The notes beneath the pieces are model-generated. The model was not told the DNA's origin. It did not search any database and saw only the letters and a program-made list of their open reading frames with translations. Position numbers and translations under genes: made by a program. Of a stretch of 8,074 nucleotides of DNA, positions 6,430 to 8,074 are shown one piece after another. Within the stretch, counting starts at the first letter, position 1. Every line of letters starts with the position of its first letter. The DNA is from an uncultured Actinotalea sp. (GTDB lineage Bacteria; Actinomycetota; Actinomycetes; Actinomycetales; Cellulomonadaceae). Where the stretch lies: NCBI RefSeq assembly GCF_946885855.1, contig NZ_CAMPHH010000154.1, positions 1 through 8,074 of the forward strand, in the 5' to 3' direction.

Positions 6430-6474
6430 ATCGTGGCGGCTGACCCGCGCCGGACGCGGGAAACGCGCCACGAT
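6430..6474. repeat. Palindrome B (REP-like nested inverted repeat)
   Basis: The outer arms ATCGTGGCG (6430-6438) and CGCCACGAT (6466-6474) are perfectly complementary. The inner arms CCCGCG (6444-6449) and CGCGGG (6455-6460) are also perfect. The two are separated by a symmetric 5/5 internal loop and the apex loop is CCGGA. Its overall sequence aligns with palindrome A at about three quarters of positions, so the two are members of one repeat family. Confidence 0.7.
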
Positions 6475-6554
6475 GCCGACGGCATAGCCGGAGGCGGATC
6501 GACGACTGTCCGGACGCGGCAGGAGTCGGCGGGGTGGTCCCGGGCCGGTGCGTG

Positions 6555-6592
6555 CGCGAGCCCCCTCGCGCCGGGGCGGGAGGGGGCTCGCG
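6555..6592 (-). terminator. Strong hairpin terminator after the PfpI-family gene
   Basis: A perfect 13-bp stem pairs CGCGAGCCCCCTC (6555-6567) with 6580-6592 around a 12-nt loop, starting 12 bases beyond the stop codon of the leftward PfpI-type gene. There is no T tract on either side, as is common for actinobacterial hairpin terminators. Position and stem strength make this the best terminator in the window, and it may work in both directions between the convergent genes. Confidence 0.7.
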
Positions 6593-6604
6593 GTGCTCGC
6601 GGGG

Positions 6605-7153
6605 TCAGGCCGACCGGCGCTCGTGCACGCCCTCGGCGATCTCCTCGACGAGCTTGGCGTTGAATGCCGGCAGGTCGTCGGGGACTCGGCTGGAGACGAG
6701 GCCCTGGTCGGTGACGACCTCCTCGTCCACCCACGTCGCGCCGGCGTTGCGAAGGTCGGTCCTGAGCGACGGGTAGGACGTCATGGTGCGGCCGCGGACC
6801 ACGTCGGCGTCGGTGAGGATCCAGCCGCCGTGGCAGATGACGCCCACGGGCTTGCCCTGGTCGAAGAACGCTTTGGCGAAGCGGACCGCGTCCTCGTCCA
6901 TCCGGATCTTGTCACCGTTGGCGACGCCACCGGGTAGGACGAGCGCGTCGAAGCGGCTGGCATCTGCCTGGGTCACGGCCTCGTCGACCGTGGCCTCGTG
7001 GCCGTTCTTGCCGGTGATCGTCCCGCTCTCGGGGGAGACGAGCACCGCCTGTGCGCCGTGCTCGGTCACCGCCTGCCAGGGGCTGGTCAGCTCGCTGTCC
7101 TCGAAGCCGTTCGTGGCGAGGAAGGCGACGGTCTTGCCGGTCAGGTGAGACAT
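6605..7153 (-). CDS. DJ-1/PfpI family protein (type 1 glutamine amidotransferase-like domain)
   Basis: This is a cytoplasmic protein of 182 residues, the normal size for the PfpI/YhbO/general-stress-protein-18 group. It keeps the family catalytic features: Glu18 in NGFEDSEL, the PGGVANGD loop (74-81) and the nucleophile elbow VICHGGW with Cys107 and His108. The late segment SYPSLRTDLRNAGATWVDEEVVTDQGLVSSRVPDDLPAF is very typical. Members have been described as peptidases, or as deglycases or glyoxalases acting on methylglyoxal damage; which applies here is unknown. The ATG at 7153 has an excellent ribosome binding site, GGAGG (7160-7164), six bases upstream. The gene follows the YchJ-type gene by 122 bp on the same strand. 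A -10-like TACCGT at 7193-7198 suggests separate transcription. A strong hairpin closes the unit. Confidence 0.94.
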   Translation of the reverse strand: MSHLTGKTVAFLATNGFEDSELTSPWQAVTEHGAQAVLVSPESGTITGKNGHEATVDEAVTQADASRFDALVLPGGVANGDKIRMDEDAVRFAKAFFDQGKPVGVICHGGWILTDADVVRGRTMTSYPSLRTDLRNAGATWVDEEVVTDQGLVSSRVPDDLPAFNAKLVEEIAEGVHERRSA

Positions 7154-7192
7154 GGGTGTCCTCCGTTCGTCGTGCGTCCGGGGTCGTTGCCG

Positions 7193-7198
7193 ACGGTA
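7193..7198 (-). promoter_or_regulatory. Possible -10 box for the PfpI-family gene
   Basis: On the minus strand this reads TACCGT, fitting TAnnnT. A start near 7186 would give a leader of about 33 nt carrying the GGAGG ribosome binding site. No -35 was recognised. Confidence 0.3.
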
Positions 7199-7275
7199 GG
7201 TCGGGTGCGCGGCGTCGGCATCCGGGGAGGGTGGTCTGCCAGGCGCGGCTCAGGCGGCCGTCGGCGTCGCCCGGC

Positions 7276-7656
7276 TCAGGACACGGCGCCGTCGACGTAG
7301 AACCACTGCCGGTCCTCGCGGACGAACCGGCTCACCTCGTGCAGGGTGTCGCGGCCGGACGGTGAGCGCCGGTACGCGCGGAACTCCACGAGGCCGTCGG
7401 CGTCCAGCAGGCCGCCCCGCTCGGTGCGCGCGACGTCGAGGCGGTACCAGCGGTCCTCGGGGTCGAGCTCCAGCGTGCGGGGGCGGGTCGACCGGTGCCA
7501 GGTCCGCAGGAGGTAGGCCGTGTCGCCGGACGCGAACGCGCTGAACCGGGACCGCATGAGGCGCTCGGCGGTCGGCGCTCGGTCGCCTTCGTGGAGCGGC
7601 CCGCAGCACTCCCCGTACAGGAGGCCGGTCCCGCAGGGGCAGCGCGCGTCCGTCAC
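7276..7656 (-). CDS. YchJ/UPF0225 family protein with N-terminal SEC-C zinc motif
   Basis: This is a 126-residue protein of unknown function. The N-terminal SEC-C-type motif CPCGTGLLYGECCGP (Cys6, Cys8, Cys17, Cys18) should bind zinc. The rest is the NTF2-like UPF0225 domain, recognisable from LMRSRFSAFASGDTAYLLRTWH, DRWYRLDV, VEFRAYRR and the terminal WFYVDG. Escherichia coli YchJ, as I recall, has a second SEC-C motif at its C-terminus; it is absent here, as is usual in the shorter form. The GTG at 7656 puts the zinc motif at the very N-terminus. The in-frame upstream extension to 7758 (34 residues) overlaps the divergent acetyltransferase start and does not look like this family. There is no Shine-Dalgarno, and a -10-like GATACT ends six bases upstream, so the mRNA may be leaderless. 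The family call is firm; the biochemical role is unknown. Confidence 0.9.
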   Translation of the reverse strand: MTDARCPCGTGLLYGECCGPLHEGDRAPTAERLMRSRFSAFASGDTAYLLRTWHRSTRPRTLELDPEDRWYRLDVARTERGGLLDADGLVEFRAYRRSPSGRDTLHEVSRFVREDRQWFYVDGAVS

Positions 7657-7662
7657 CGTCCC

Positions 7663-7668
7663 AGTATC
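7663..7668 (-). promoter_or_regulatory. Possible -10 box for leaderless YchJ-family mRNA
   Basis: The minus strand reads GATACT, matching TATAAT at four positions including A2 and T6, and it ends 6 nt before the GTG at 7656. That puts the expected transcription start on the start codon. The opposing acetyltransferase promoter lies about 40 bp away, so the 64-bp gap would hold two divergent promoters. Confidence 0.4.
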
Positions 7669-7707
7669 CCGACGATGGAGCCCTGCCCCGCGGCACCGGC
7701 CGATGTG

Positions 7708-7713
7708 TACGCT
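7708..7713 (+). promoter_or_regulatory. Probable -10 box for leaderless acetyltransferase mRNA
   Basis: TACGCT fits TAnnnT exactly and is preceded by TGTG, similar to an extended -10. It ends 7 nt before the ATG at 7721. No Shine-Dalgarno precedes that ATG, so translation from a leaderless message is the simplest reading. Confidence 0.5.
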
Positions 7714-7720
7714 CGTCCAT

Positions 7721-8074
7721 ATGAGCCCAAGGACCCCTGACGACGACCGCCGCACCATGCGCGAGCGGATGCTCGCCGGGGACCTCTACCTCGCCGACGA
7801 CCCCGAGATCGCCGAGGCGAACGCCGCCGCGACGGACCTGATGACGGCCTACAACGCGACGACGCCGCGCCAGGGCCCGCTCCGGCGCGCGCTCCTGGAG
7901 CAGCTGCTCGGTGCGGTCGGCGAGGACACGGTCGTCCGCCCGCCCCTGTACGTCGACTACGGCTCGCAGATCCGCATCGGAGCCCGGTCCTTCGTCAACT
8001 ACGGGCTCGTCGCGCTCGACGTCGCCGCCATCACGATCGGCGACGACGTCCAGATCGGCCCGAACGTCCAGCTC
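7721..8074 (+). CDS. Sugar O-acetyltransferase, maltose/galactoside acetyltransferase (Maa/LacA) type (partial, 3' end outside window)
   Basis: This is an acetyl-CoA-dependent sugar O-acetyltransferase with a left-handed beta-helix fold, expected to act as a cytoplasmic trimer. The first 118 residues are present and the frame is open at the right edge; full-length relatives have roughly 185-210 residues. The N-terminal maltose-acetyltransferase domain is clear (MRERMLAGDLYLADDPEIAEANAAATDLMTAYN, about 13-45). It is followed by PPLYVDYGSQIRIGARSFVNYG and the first hexapeptide turns (ITIGDDVQIGPNVQL). The sequence stops just before the expected TxTHP segment carrying the catalytic His, so activity cannot be judged. 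The ATG at 7721 starts at the normal family position. The gene is divergent from the YchJ-type gene with 64 bp between start codons. The natural acceptor sugar is usually uncertain in this family. Confidence 0.92.
   Translation, partial: MSPRTPDDDRRTMRERMLAGDLYLADDPEIAEANAAATDLMTAYNATTPRQGPLRRALLEQLLGAVGEDTVVRPPLYVDYGSQIRIGARSFVNYGLVALDVAAITIGDDVQIGPNVQL

Larger units (their letters stand above)
6202..6604. other. Gene-free, repeat-bearing intergenic region between convergent genes
   Basis: No credible gene lies in these roughly 400 bases between the antiporter stop and the PfpI-type stop. They contain a trinucleotide-rich stretch (about 6241-6266), palindrome A, the GGACCT array, palindrome B and a strong hairpin, annotated separately. 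Open frames crossing it arise because the hexamer contains no stop in any of the six frames. The flanking genes converge here, a position where repeats are tolerated. Confidence 0.8.

Noticed and set aside
5076..6443. A 455-codon plus-strand frame ending in a Pro-Gly repeat
   Set aside because: It is a shadow of the antiporter that runs on through the GGACCT array because that hexamer has no stop in any frame. The Pro-Gly tail is an artefact of the DNA repeat.
6043..6471. A minus-strand frame with a Gln-Val dipeptide repeat
   Set aside because: It is the same hexamer read in reverse, overlaps the antiporter end, and has no family similarity.
6261..6482. CRISPR array
   Set aside because: The repeat unit is a contiguous 6-mer with no spacers, and the palindromes occur only twice. 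No cas gene is present.
7657..7758. 34-residue N-terminal extension of the YchJ-type protein
   Set aside because: It has no similarity to the family, places residues before the zinc motif, and overlaps the divergent acetyltransferase start and promoter.
1..8074. A new defence, biosynthetic or mobile multi-gene system
   Set aside because: Every gene belongs to a common housekeeping or general family, the genes face different ways with separate promoters, and there is no nuclease, transposase, toxin-antitoxin or synthase signature.

Overview
The window is strongly GC-rich, with G or C at almost every third codon position. It has several GTG starts, mixed leaderless and Shine-Dalgarno (SD)-led genes, and DinB/DUF664 and DUF3592-like proteins. 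This suggests a high-GC actinobacterium, plausibly a Micrococcales member near Cellulomonas; that placement is inference from style, since no marker gene is present.

Layout. A short-chain dehydrogenase runs off the left edge on the minus strand (1-793). It is divergent, across about 210 bp, from a flavoprotein disulfide-reductase homologue (1004-2446, +). A rightward series follows: a small two-helix membrane protein (2500-2922), a two-domain rhodanese of the 3-mercaptopyruvate sulfurtransferase type (3022-3852), a DinB/DUF664 protein (4027-4620) and an APC-superfamily amino acid antiporter (4759-6201). The genes are spaced 53 to 174 bp apart and several have their own -10-like box, so they look mostly like single transcription units. 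Next is the only long gene-free stretch (6202-6604). It holds two related palindromes, nine copies of a GGACCT hexamer between them, and a strong 13-bp hairpin. Two leftward genes follow: a DJ-1/PfpI protein (6605-7153) and a YchJ/UPF0225 protein (7276-7656). A rightward sugar O-acetyltransferase of the maltose acetyltransferase type (7721-8074) is cut by the right edge.

How the genes relate. Several products fit general redox, sulfur or carbonyl-stress housekeeping (the dehydrogenase, flavoprotein, sulfurtransferase, DinB-type protein and PfpI-type protein). Nothing ties them into one pathway, and I see no defence system, biosynthetic cluster, phage or transposase. I do not find a convincing new multi-gene system.

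The points that deserve attention are non-coding or subtle. They are the 206-bp inverted-repeat composite with a perfect hexamer array at 6267-6474, a set of genes that look leaderless with a -10 box 6-7 nt before the start codon, interleaved stems before the sulfurtransferase, and a disulfide-reductase homologue that keeps the redox cysteines but lacks the usual C-terminal His-Glu pair.
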